A DNA stretch of 64,000 bases from Chromatiaceae bacterium (GTDB taxonomy: Bacteria > Pseudomonadota > Gammaproteobacteria > Chromatiales > Chromatiaceae): NCBI GenBank assembly GCA_019356535.1, contig CP037918.1:496001-560000 (forward strand), in the 5' to 3' direction. Shown here piece by piece: positions 29,396 to 39,462 of the stretch (position 1 is its first letter; each line of letters starts with the position of its first letter). A program made the translations under genes and the position numbers. The notes under the pieces are model-generated. The model was not told where the DNA came from, made no database searches, and saw nothing but the letters and a program-made list of their open reading frames with translations.

Positions 29396-29916
29396 AGGAA
29401 CGATGGTGGATGATCACCCTGATCGGACGCGACGCGCCCGGTATCGTCGCGGCCCTCACCCGGGCGCTGGCCGACGGTGGCTGCAATCTGGGCGAGACCT
29501 CGATGCTGCGCCTGGGTGGCAACTTCACGGTGATGATGATGGTCTCGGGTGCCGCTGACGAGGGGGCCCTGAGCGCGCTGCTCGACCCCGTGGTGTGCGA
29601 GCGCAGCCTGTGCCTGCACATCGACCCCATAGAGGCTCATTTGCATGAACACCTGATTCCCAATCTGCAGGTGTCTGTCTCCGGTGCCGATCGCGCGGGT
29701 ATTGTCGCCCAGGTCGCCGGTGCGCTGGCCGAGGGCGGGTTCAACATCCTCGACCTGGAGTCCGACTTGGCTGGCACCCCTGATGTCCCGGTCTACATCC
29801 TGCAGATCAGTGGCGTGACTAACGAGCCGGTGGAGGCGGTGGAACGTCGCTTGGCCCCGTTGCGCGCCGAGGGCATCTCGGTCAACGTGGCGCCGGTCGA
29901 GACCTATATCGGGTAA
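29392..29916 (+). CDS. Glycine cleavage system regulator-like ACT protein (GcvR family)
   Basis: The 174-residue protein consists of two ACT domains (about residues 5-80, ITLIGRDAPGIVAALTRALAD, and 90-170, VSVSGADRAGIVAQVAGALAEGG). Such tandem ACT proteins bind amino acids. GcvR represses gcv genes by binding GcvA. No DNA-binding domain is present, so it would act through a partner. The start overlaps pgeF (ATGA). The specific ligand is unknown. Confidence 0.8.
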   Translation: MKERWWMITLIGRDAPGIVAALTRALADGGCNLGETSMLRLGGNFTVMMMVSGAADEGALSALLDPVVCERSLCLHIDPIEAHLHEHLIPNLQVSVSGADRAGIVAQVAGALAEGGFNILDLESDLAGTPDVPVYILQISGVTNEPVEAVERRLAPLRAEGISVNVAPVETYIG

Positions 29917-29921
29917 CCAGG

Positions 29922-30434
29922 GTGGCCGTGCTCGATATCCTCAAGCTGCCGGACCCGCGGCTCAAGCAGGCCTCGGAACCGGTCACTAACTTCAACGACG
30001 CCCTGCGTGCCTTCATTGATGACCTGGAAGACACCCGGCGTGCCGGTCCTGCGGCCGTCGGCATCGCCGCGCCCCAGGTTGGCGTGTTCCGGCGCATCGT
30101 CATCCTCGACTGCTCGCAGACACGCAAGCCGGTGTTCAACCATGGCTATCTGGTTCTGGTGAACCCCGAGATCACCCACTGGGAGGGCTACGAGCCGGGA
30201 CGCGAGGGTTGTCTCTCGGTGCCTGACTATACCGGCAACGTTATCCGTGCCACTCGCATTCACCTGGTCGCACACGACCCGTATGGTGAACGGCTGGAAT
30301 TCGACATGGAAGGCTTCGAGGCCCGCGCCGCTCAGCACGAGATCGATCACCTCGACGGTCTGCTGTTCATCGACCGCGTGATCAGTCGCCGTACCGACCT
30401 GTTTCGCCGCAGGGTCTACGCTCGGAAGAAATGA
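29922..30434 (+). CDS. def: Peptide deformylase
   Basis: The enzyme removes the N-formyl group from nascent proteins. The 170-residue protein has all three motifs: GIAAPQVG, EGCLSVP (Cys metal ligand) and HEIDHLDG (two His ligands and catalytic Glu). A GTG start at 29922 is used, five bases after the ACT gene stop. The location away from fmt suggests this may be a second deformylase; the active site is intact. Confidence 0.92.
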   Translation: MAVLDILKLPDPRLKQASEPVTNFNDALRAFIDDLEDTRRAGPAAVGIAAPQVGVFRRIVILDCSQTRKPVFNHGYLVLVNPEITHWEGYEPGREGCLSVPDYTGNVIRATRIHLVAHDPYGERLEFDMEGFEARAAQHEIDHLDGLLFIDRVISRRTDLFRRRVYARKK

Positions 30435-30566
30435 ACGCCCGGGGACATGGGCCGGGCTTCAGCCCGACAGTGCCGGGCCTGGGCTCCGAGTCGGCGCAGC
30501 TTGCGCTGTCCGAGGGCGTGCGTTACGAAAAGCCTTCGCGTCCTTTTGCATCCTCGGTTCTTCCGC

Positions 30567-30594
30567 CTTGCATTTCCGCTCAGATCCCCCATAT
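30567..30594 (+). promoter_or_regulatory. Sigma-32 heat-shock promoter of clpB
   Basis: CTTGCAT (30567-30573) and CCCCATAT (30587-30594), 13 bases apart, closely match the RpoH consensus CTTGAAA-N11-16-CCCCATNT. The -10 ends 35 bases before the clpB ATG. clpB is a standard RpoH target. Confidence 0.78.
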
Positions 30595-30629
30595 GTCCAG
30601 CAGTTGAAAGATTTTTGGAGAACAAGCCC

Positions 30630-33263
<2,634 letters not shown>

Positions 33264-33282
33264 TCGCGCCAGCGGTTGATGG

Positions 33283-33312
33283 AAAAGGCAGGGCTTCGGC
33301 CCTGCCTTTTCT
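33283..33312 (+). terminator. Rho-independent terminator of clpB
   Basis: The stem AAAAGGCAGGGC with a TTCG tetraloop and GCCCTGCCTTTT is followed by CT, 20 bases after the clpB stop. The long stem with flanking A and T runs could also terminate leftward transcripts. Confidence 0.88.
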
Positions 33313-33400
33313 GTTTGGGGAATTCACCACAAAGCGCACGAAAATTTTATTGAGAAACCGCCAAGGATGCGAAGGGCGCCCAGGAGAATGGGCGTCGAAT

Positions 33401-33520
33401 GTTCGCGGCAGGGATGCCGCTCCTACCCATCCTCGATACACCCTGACAGGGTCGACGACCCTGTCAGGGTGGGGTCTGGGACGCCGCTTCTGCCGTAGGA
33501 GGCCCGTCCACGGGCCGAAC
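33401..33520. repeat. REP-like modules A then B flanking a palindrome
   Basis: Module A at 33401-33426 (starting GTTCGCGGCAGGGATGCCGC) and module B at 33495-33520 (starting GTAGGAGGCCCGTCC) match the pair at 8062-8122 with few substitutions, but their order is swapped and their spacing is 68 rather than 9 bases. The CCCTGACAGGG palindrome lies between them. Confidence 0.72.
33439..33471. repeat. CCCTGACAGGG palindromic repeat, copy 2
   Basis: The 14-base arms CACCCTGACAGGGT and ACCCTGTCAGGGTG are perfect inverted repeats around a five-base CGACG centre. The 11-base core is identical to the copy at 26374-26403. Each arm is itself nearly palindromic, so cruciform or slipped structures are possible. 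Confidence 0.75.
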
Positions 33521-33686
33521 AGAGAGCGGCATGTTCTCGAGGATTCGAAGGTCTTTGCGTGCTTGGCGTTCTGTGCGGTCGATCCTCCCGTGCACGACCT
33601 TGTTGAACGGCGCACAGATCATCCGATCGCCGTTCTCCTCGAAAGCGTTTTCGCGCCCTTTGTATCCCTCGCGGTTGTCCTTCTTG

Positions 33687-34256
33687 TCAGAGCTCCTTGC
33701 TCAGGGTGAAGGCGCCGCGAATGTCGCCCAGCTTGAAGCCACGCGCCTTGTCCGCAGGGTAAAAACGTTCGAGTGTGGCCTCCACTTGTGGCTTGACCTT
33801 AGCCGCATGGCAGTTCAGGCAGGGTTTGCCGGTGGGGATGGCCTTCATGTAGCGGAAGACTTTCTTGCCGTCCTGCTCCACGACCTCGGCGTATTCCATG
33901 CCCTTGACCGGTTCACCCTTGGCCTTGCGCTCCTCGAAGGCCTTGAGTACGGCCTGCTCCCAGGCGTCCGGTGCGTTGGCCGGGTTGCGGTATTTCAGGC
34001 TGGTGCGACCGACCTGCCAGCCAGTGGCCTTGGCCACCTCGGCGGTGATCTCGGGCGCGCGCTGTTGACAGAAGGGAATGGTGCCGACCGGGCCGGAGGT
34101 CTTCATCGACTTGACCACCTCGGCCTTGAGCTTGCCGCCGAGCATCTTGGCGGTGTTGCGGGCCTCTCCAAGCAGGGCGTGATCGCCCGCCAGCGCAAGG
34201 GTGGTGGCCGAGACCAGTGCCAGGCCGGTCAACAGGGAGGTGAATGGCTTGTTCAT
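33687..34256 (-). CDS. Periplasmic heme-binding DUF3365 (Tll0287-like) protein
   Basis: The 189-residue precursor has a signal peptide ending ATTLALAG and a single c-type heme motif CLNCH (about residue 147) in a Tll0287-like domain. Preceding conserved segments are IPFCQQRAPEITAEVAKATGW and SLKYRNPANAPDAWE. Proteins of this fold are small periplasmic cytochromes or redox sensors. No electron-transfer partner is adjacent. A GAGGAGC ribosome site precedes the ATG. Confidence 0.85.
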   Translation of the reverse strand: MNKPFTSLLTGLALVSATTLALAGDHALLGEARNTAKMLGGKLKAEVVKSMKTSGPVGTIPFCQQRAPEITAEVAKATGWQVGRTSLKYRNPANAPDAWEQAVLKAFEERKAKGEPVKGMEYAEVVEQDGKKVFRYMKAIPTGKPCLNCHAAKVKPQVEATLERFYPADKARGFKLGDIRGAFTLSKEL

Positions 34257-34476
34257 GGAAGCTCCTCGTGTTGGTGTCGTTACTGAGTCCGAGAAGGAGG
34301 ATTATAGGGTAGGGAAAAGGTTGACAAGGCGGGCGGGAGGTCAACCTGGATCAAGAATTTCCGGGCAATTGCGGTGGATACGGTGGCGCTCACGGCTGAG
34401 GGATAAGGCCGTTGAGCAGACCCTGGCCCACCGGCGATGGCAAATCGACAGCGGCTATCGGCAGTGGTACGCATGT

Positions 34477-34512
34477 GAAAACCAGACCCCGGCCTCTTTC
34501 CGGGGTCTGGTT
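34477..34512 (-). terminator. Strong terminator downstream of the PW-repeat gene
   Basis: A perfect 13-base stem (AACCAGACCCCGG, 34480-34492, with its complement at 34500-34512) and a seven-base loop are followed on the minus strand by a T-rich stretch. It lies 22 bases after the stop of the secreted PW-repeat gene. Confidence 0.85.
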
Positions 34513-34534
34513 GCGTGGCAGGTGTCCAGCGCGG

Positions 34535-35188
34535 CTATTGTCCGGTGGGGGAGGCTTCACCCGCCGGTGCGGTCGCCTTCGGTGCCGGCTGCGCAGGGTG
34601 CCGCGGGGGCATCTGTCCTCGTGTCGGCGGCATGGGCCCCATGGGGCGCATGGGATAGCCATAGCCGTAGCCATAGGGCGGTGGATAGGGTGGGCGATAG
34701 CCGCGGAACTTGCTCATGCGTTTATCACGCAGGTATTCCAGGTATTCGCGGCGGCGTTTTTGCTTGGCCTTGTCCTTGCTCCAGGGCATGTCGAAACCGC
34801 TGCGGTCCCAGGGGCGATTGCCCGACCAGGGCATTTCGTCCCAAGCGTCCGACTCCCAGGGATACTTGTTGCTCTTGTTCCAGGGTGCCCAGCGATCCCA
34901 GGGGTTGTTGCTGCCGCTTCCCCAGCTGAACCAGTCGTTGTTACGGCGTCCCCAGGGGCTGCGCTGGGAGTTCCAGTTCCAGCCGCGCCCGTTGCCCCAA
35001 GGGGTGCTGCTTCCGCCCCAAGGAGCGTTGCTGGACCAGGGGGTGTTGCCGGACCATGGGGCATTGTTACCGTTCCAGGGGGTATTGTTGCCGTTCCAGG
35101 GCATGTTGCCCCATCCGGAGGCCAGGATGCCGGAACTGGCCAGGACTGCCGCGGTGCCGAGCGCGAGCAGGTGTTTTCGGATATGCAT
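34535..35188 (-). CDS. Secreted Trp/Pro/Asn/Gly-rich low-complexity protein (possible sulfur-globule-like structural protein)
   Basis: A 217-residue precursor with a signal peptide (MHIRKHLLALGTAAVLASSGILA). About ten imperfect repeats of the form N-x-PW-x-G/S-N follow (residues ~28-125: MPWNGNN, TPWNGNN, APWSGN, TPWSSN, APWGGS). A basic helical stretch (KDKAKQKRRREYLEYLRDKR) comes next, then a Pro/Tyr/Gly tail (PPYPPPYGYGYGYP). No enzyme family is recognised. Composition and layout recall secreted structural proteins such as sulfur globule envelope proteins of purple sulfur bacteria, but that is inference from composition only. Good ribosome site; own terminator. Confidence 0.72.
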   Translation of the reverse strand: MHIRKHLLALGTAAVLASSGILASGWGNMPWNGNNTPWNGNNAPWSGNTPWSSNAPWGGSSTPWGNGRGWNWNSQRSPWGRRNNDWFSWGSGSNNPWDRWAPWNKSNKYPWESDAWDEMPWSGNRPWDRSGFDMPWSKDKAKQKRRREYLEYLRDKRMSKFRGYRPPYPPPYGYGYGYPMRPMGPMPPTRGQMPPRHPAQPAPKATAPAGEASPTGQ

Positions 35189-35296
35189 GGTGCCGTGTCC
35201 TTGTTGGTTCGAGAGCTGTTTCACGAACCAATCATAGGGTATTTTTCGACACGGCCACCGGTTATTTTCGCCGGAAGGTGATAGGGTCAGGCCGAC

Positions 35297-35812
35297 TCAG
35301 GCAAGGGAACCGTGCAGCTTGAGGGCATCCTTGCGGGGTGGCTTGCCGCGTGGAGCGGAGAGAGTATCGGGCGGCCGTGAAGCGCTGTTGAGCCGCTTGA
35401 GCAGGCGTTGGCACTGGCGCAGGCTGAGTTCGACCTGGTAGTTGCGTTGCAGGTGTTGCTGCAGTTGCTTGCCTCGCCACTGGTCGCCGTCGATGCCGAA
35501 GCTCGAGGGCGGTGATTGCAGGTCGCGCGCGACCGAGGCCATGGCGCTGTCGGAGAGTCGAGCTGGTCGCCCCGGGCTGGTATCATCCAGTAGGCCTTCG
35601 AGGCCGTGCTCGTTGAAACGCTTGCGCCAGCGTTCGATAGTGCGAGTATGTTCGCCCAGAGCCTCGGCGATGTCGCTGATGCGCTGGCCTTGCAGGATCA
35701 TCAACAGGCAGAAGGCGCGGTAGCAGGCCTTTTTTTCACGCGAGTGGCCAATCTGCTTGCGCACCGCGTCGCGCAGCTGGGCGATCTGTATTTCCTTGTT
35801 GGGTTCCTGCAT
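35297..35812 (-). CDS. Stand-alone IS630-type helix-turn-helix protein (transposase N-terminal domain without DDE)
   Basis: The 171-residue protein matches the DNA-binding half of IS630-family transposases. A homeodomain-like HTH (GQRISDIAEALGEHTRTIERWRKRF, about residues 42-66) is followed by NEHGLEGLLDDTSPGRPARLSD, and a second winged unit ends LSLRQCQRLLKRLN. The catalytic DDE domain is absent; after LLKRL the protein ends with about 30 Ser/Pro/Lys-rich residues and a stop, and none of it is recognisable downstream. It is either a decayed transposase or a domesticated DNA-binding protein. Confidence 0.75.
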   Translation of the reverse strand: MQEPNKEIQIAQLRDAVRKQIGHSREKKACYRAFCLLMILQGQRISDIAEALGEHTRTIERWRKRFNEHGLEGLLDDTSPGRPARLSDSAMASVARDLQSPPSSFGIDGDQWRGKQLQQHLQRNYQVELSLRQCQRLLKRLNSASRPPDTLSAPRGKPPRKDALKLHGSLA

Positions 35813-35934
35813 CTGACTCGTGTCCGGCTGAGAGGACGTCGTAAAGTATGCAGATCCGTATGGAGACGCAGGATAGTTATTTGCCGGATTATTGATCTCG
35901 GTCAGCTCTGGCGGGACAGTGAGGAAACGACACC

Positions 35935-36357
35935 ATGCTGGAATATGTATTTTTCGATCCGCGGCCGCGTGATCGTTTTGTGCGTTTCGTCGAAGAGGCC
36001 GGTCTGACGCCCGGGCTGGAAGACGACGATGGCCTGCTCAAGGTGTTGCTACCCGAGGACATCGACGATGACCTGGCCGAGCGCATTGAGGGGTATTACG
36101 ACGAGATGATGGAGCTGGGGCGTGAGCTCTACGAGCAGGAAGGCGAGGACGACGAGGTGGGCTACCATACCGCTGGCATCACGGTGCAATTGCGTGACGG
36201 CAGCAACGTGTACGCCCAGGTCGATCCGCGCCTGCTCGGACGCATCATGGAGGTGCTCACCCCGGAAGAGTTCAACCTCGTGGTCAATGCCATCGCCGAG
36301 GCGGTGGAGAACCCAGACGCTCGCTCCCTGTGCCAGCGCATGCGCGACGGCGATTAG
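35935..36357 (+). CDS. Conserved hypothetical acidic protein
   Basis: The 140-residue, strongly acidic protein (MLEYVFFDPRPRDRFVRFVEEAG..., then VLLPEDIDDDLAERIEGYYDEMMELGRELYE) has a C-terminal half that reads like a compact alpha/beta domain (ITVQLRDGSNVYAQVDPRLLGRIMEVLTPEEFNLVVNAIAEAVE). No known family is assigned. It has a GAGG ribosome site and overlaps the convergent ABC gene by four bases at their stops. Confidence 0.75.
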   Translation: MLEYVFFDPRPRDRFVRFVEEAGLTPGLEDDDGLLKVLLPEDIDDDLAERIEGYYDEMMELGRELYEQEGEDDEVGYHTAGITVQLRDGSNVYAQVDPRLLGRIMEVLTPEEFNLVVNAIAEAVENPDARSLCQRMRDGD

Positions 36358-37133
36358 TCCGCATCCCAGTCGATCGCCAGCAGTGAGCCGCTGGGGGTAT
36401 CGAACTCGCGGAGCGCGCGGCCGAGTAGTGGCGCCAGGCGCTGCGCCGTAGCCAGCTCGGCGGCCGGGCCGGCCTCCCAGGCGCCGTTTCCCGACAGCAG
36501 CAGACAATGCGTGGCGATGTGCCGTGCCAAGCCGGGGTCGTGCGCCACCAGCAGCAGGGCGCGTCGGGCGTTCACGAAGCGCCGCCGCAACAGGCTCATG
36601 ACCGTGACCTGTTGGCCGATGTCGAGGTGGTTCAGTGGCTCGTCGAGCAGGGCCAGCGGCGGATCCTGCACCAACAGGCGGGCGATCTCGGCGCGCCGCA
36701 GCTCGCCTCCCGACAGGGTCTCGGCTGCCTGCTCTGCCAGTGCGGCCAGGCCCAGTTCATCCAGTGCGGCACGTGCCGTGGCCATCTCCTCCTGCGTGTC
36801 CCACCAGTGGCGCTTGCGTGCGTAGCCCCCGGCCAGCACCAGCTCGAGCACGCGGTTGTGCAGGCCGGGGTTGCCCTGTTGCAGCAGCAGGCCGATGTGG
36901 CGGGCACGGGCGCGGGCATCCAATGCCTGCAAAGGGGTGCCCTGCAGGCGGATCTCGCCGCTGAACGGCGCTGTGAGGCCCGTCAGTACGCGCAGCAGCG
37001 TGCTCTTGCCGGCACCGTTGGGGCCGAGCACCACCCAGCACTGACCGGGTTCGATACGCAGGTGCAGGTCTTGCACCAGGGGGCGCCCCGGGTGGCCGAT
37101 GTGCAGTCCGCAGGCCTCGAGCAGGGCGTTCAC
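36354..37133 (-). CDS. FecE/BtuD-type ABC transporter ATP-binding protein
   Basis: The 259-residue ATPase has Walker A LGPNGAGKST, a Q-loop, the ABC signature LSGGELRRAEIARLL and Walker B LALLDEPLNHLD. It belongs to the group energising vitamin B12, heme and ferric-siderophore import. The GTG at 37133 overlaps the permease stop (GTGA). Together they form a btuCD-type importer. The substrate-binding protein is not encoded beside them, so the cargo (B12 or an iron complex) is undetermined. Confidence 0.88.
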   Translation of the reverse strand: MNALLEACGLHIGHPGRPLVQDLHLRIEPGQCWVVLGPNGAGKSTLLRVLTGLTAPFSGEIRLQGTPLQALDARARARHIGLLLQQGNPGLHNRVLELVLAGGYARKRHWWDTQEEMATARAALDELGLAALAEQAAETLSGGELRRAEIARLLVQDPPLALLDEPLNHLDIGQQVTVMSLLRRRFVNARRALLLVAHDPGLARHIATHCLLLSGNGAWEAGPAAELATAQRLAPLLGRALREFDTPSGSLLAIDWDAD

Positions 37134-38107
37134 GAGTGGCCCTCCCGATTCAGTAGCCAGAGGAAGACTGGCACCCCGAGCAGGGCGGTGAGCACGCCGA
37201 CCGGCAGTTGCGCTGGGGCGATCAGGGTGCGCGCCAGGGTGTCCGCCAGCACCAGCAGGCTGCCACCGAGTAGTGCGGAGAGCGGCAGCAGCCAGCGGTG
37301 GTCGGTGGCGCCGAGCAGGCGAACCAGGTGCGGTGTGACCAGGCCGACGAAACCGATGGCGCCGGCGATGGCGACGGCGCCTGCGGTGAGCAGCGAGGAG
37401 AGCACGAACAGGCTGCCGCGCAGGCGGCGCGGGTCCACGCCCAGCGCAGCGGCCTGCGTCATGCCAAAGCCGGCAAGGTTGAGTTGCGGCGCCAGCCACA
37501 GGGCGCCGGCGAGTCCGCAGGCCAGCACGCCCAGCGCCAGGCCGGGGCGGGGGGCGCCACCGAGGTCGCCCATCAGCCAGAACAGCATGCCCGGCAGTTG
37601 CAGCGGTGGGGCCAGACTGAGCACCAGGCCGATCAGCGCCGACCAGCCGGCGGCCATGACGATACCGGTGAGCAGCAGGCGGCGGTTGTCCGGGTCCTCG
37701 CCGCGTTGCGCCAGCAGGAACACCACCAGCATGCTCGCCAGTGCGCCACCGAAGGCCAGCGGCGGCAGCCAGGTCGCGCCAACCCCGACAAGCATGGCAG
37801 CGAGCACGGCCACCGCGGCACCGCCGGAGACGCCCAGCACGTAAGGGTCGCCTAGGGGGTTGCGCAGCAGCACCTGCATCAGAACGCCGGCCACGGCCAG
37901 CATGCCGCCGATACCGAAGGCGGTCAGTGCACGCGGCAGGCGCAGCTGGTCGATGATGCGGTCGGCAATGCTGCCGTCGTCCTGGAGCAGCAGGCGTGCA
38001 ACCTCCGCGGCAGGAATGTCAACCGAACCTGCGAGCAGCGCGATGCCCAGCGCACCCAGCGCCAGTGCAATACCGAACGTCAACAGGCGTTCAGGCCGTC
38101 GTTGCAT
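37130..38107 (-). CDS. FecCD/BtuC-type ABC transporter permease
   Basis: The 325-residue FecCD-family permease has about 9-10 hydrophobic helices and the family signatures RLPRALTAFGIGGMLAVAGVLMQ, NPLGDPYVLGVSGGA and GFVGLVTPHLVRLLGATDHR (ATPase-coupling region). It overlaps the upstream HAD gene by 17 bases and the downstream ATPase by four, so all three are one unit. It imports cobalamin or a ferric chelate, as inferred from the family. Confidence 0.9.
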   Translation of the reverse strand: MQRRPERLLTFGIALALGALGIALLAGSVDIPAAEVARLLLQDDGSIADRIIDQLRLPRALTAFGIGGMLAVAGVLMQVLLRNPLGDPYVLGVSGGAAVAVLAAMLVGVGATWLPPLAFGGALASMLVVFLLAQRGEDPDNRRLLLTGIVMAAGWSALIGLVLSLAPPLQLPGMLFWLMGDLGGAPRPGLALGVLACGLAGALWLAPQLNLAGFGMTQAAALGVDPRRLRGSLFVLSSLLTAGAVAIAGAIGFVGLVTPHLVRLLGATDHRWLLPLSALLGGSLLVLADTLARTLIAPAQLPVGVLTALLGVPVFLWLLNREGHS

Positions 38108-38762
38108 GATCGTGCAGCGAGATGATCGGCCAGCCGGCTCCTTCGGCGTGCGCGCGCAATGCCTCGTCGGGGTCCACGGCCACGGGGTGGTCGACCAGTT
38201 CGAGCAGTGGTAGGTCGTTGTGTGAATCGCTGTAGAAGGTGGCGCCGGCCAGCGAATGGCCGGTCTGTGCCAGCCAGTCGCGCAGGCGTGCGATCTTTCC
38301 CTCGCGGAAGCTGGGCATGCCCGCGACTCGGCCGGTAAAGCGGCCGTTGTGCTGTTCCGGCTCGGTGGCGATCAGGTGTTCGATGCCGAACAGAGCGGCG
38401 ATCGGTTCGGTCACGAAGCGGTTGGTGGCGGTGATGATGAGCAGGGTGTCGCCGGCACGACGGTGCGACTCGACCAGCGCACAGGCGCGTTGGCCGATCA
38501 GCGGACGGATGCGATGCTCGATGAAGTCGGCGCGCCAGCGTTCCAGCTTGGCCGGGTCGTTCTCGGCCAGCGGGCGCAGCGAGAAGGCGAGAAAGGCCTG
38601 GATGTCCAGCCGCCCGGCTTTGTAGTCCTCGTAAAAGCGCCGGTTGGCCGCCTCGTAGGATTCGCCGTCCACCACGCCCAGCTCTGCCAGGTGGCGGCCC
38701 CAGAGGTAGTCCGAGTCCCCGCTGAGCAGGGTGTTGTCGAGATCGAAAATGGCCAGTGGCAT
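38091..38762 (-). CDS. HAD-IB family phosphatase (SerB-like)
   Basis: The 223-residue haloacid-dehalogenase phosphatase has motif I FDLDNTLLSGDSDYLW, motif II LLIITATNRF, motif III Lys in REGKIARL and motif IV YSDSHNDLPLLELVD. It resembles the phosphoserine phosphatase-like protein that sits beside rppH and ptsP in Pseudomonas. The ATG at 38762 places motif I at residue 6, as in relatives. It is divergent from rppH. The substrate is unknown. Confidence 0.87.
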   Translation of the reverse strand: MPLAIFDLDNTLLSGDSDYLWGRHLAELGVVDGESYEAANRRFYEDYKAGRLDIQAFLAFSLRPLAENDPAKLERWRADFIEHRIRPLIGQRACALVESHRRAGDTLLIITATNRFVTEPIAALFGIEHLIATEPEQHNGRFTGRVAGMPSFREGKIARLRDWLAQTGHSLAGATFYSDSHNDLPLLELVDHPVAVDPDEALRAHAEGAGWPIISLHDHATTA

Positions 38763-38911
38763 GCTGTTGTTTGGTGATTTATGGATGCGGGGATCATACA
38801 GAAAAATCTTTATAAGCAATAGCTTATCAGTGATCCGGTCGGCCGGGCTTGCTTGCGGTGGGACTCCCCGCTGTGGAAGAATGGAGGCAATGCAATTTAC
38901 CGGTGAGTGAT

Positions 38912-39445
38912 GTGATCGATGCGGATGGTTTTCGGCCCAATGTCGGAATAATCCTCGTCAACGACGAGAATCGCCTGTTCTGGGGGCGGCGTGTCGGGCA
39001 GAACGCCTGGCAGTTCCCGCAGGGCGGCATCAAGGCGGACGAGACGCCGCGCGAGGCCATGTTTCGCGAGCTCGAGGAGGAGGTCGGTCTGCGCCCTGAA
39101 CAGGTCGAGGTGCTGGGCGAGACCTCGCGCTGGCTGCGCTACCGCCTGCCCAAGCGTTTTATCCGCCGCAACGCCCCAGTGTTGTGCATCGGGCAGAAGC
39201 AGCGCTGGTTTCTGTTGCGGGTCAACTGCGAAGAGAGTGATTTCTGTCTCGACCGTTTTGACAAGCCCGAGTTCGACGACTGGCGCTGGGTGGATTACTG
39301 GGAGCCTGTGAAGGAGGTCATTTACTTCAAGCGGCGGGTCTACGAGCGTGCGCTCGAGGAACTGGCGCCGTTGCTGTTTCCCGAAGGGCCGCCCCAGCGC
39401 CCGCCGTTGCCGCCACGCCGGCCGCGTCATCCCCGGCGCCGTTGA
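38912..39445 (+). CDS. rppH: RNA pyrophosphohydrolase RppH
   Basis: RppH removes pyrophosphate from the 5' end of mRNAs and triggers RNase E decay. The protein reads [15 protein letters not shown] and has the Nudix box [23 protein letters not shown] plus the RppH-specific [10 protein letters not shown] and [10 protein letters not shown]. The C-terminus is Pro/Arg-rich. The GTG at 38912 is chosen because GGTGAG precedes it and it aligns with the E. coli start; a GTG three codons earlier is possible. ptsP follows, as in Pseudomonas and E. coli. Confidence 0.94.
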   Translation: MIDADGFRPNVGIILVNDENRLFWGRRVGQNAWQFPQGGIKADETPREAMFRELEEEVGLRPEQVEVLGETSRWLRYRLPKRFIRRNAPVLCIGQKQRWFLLRVNCEESDFCLDRFDKPEFDDWRWVDYWEPVKEVIYFKRRVYERALEELAPLLFPEGPPQRPPLPPRRPRHPRRR

Positions 39446-39462
39446 TTGCACGGGGGTGAGGC

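Larger units (their letters stand above)
33264..33686. other. Repeat-dense intergenic region downstream of clpB
   Basis: No credible gene is seen in these 423 bases. They hold the clpB terminator, REP-like modules A and B (33401-33426, 33495-33520) and the CCCTGACAGGG palindrome (33439-33471). Two stretches resembling widely dispersed ACCACAAAG-type sequences face each other (about 33325-33375 and 33540-33590). The whole reads as a landing site for short repeats at the edge of an accessory segment. Confidence 0.6.
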
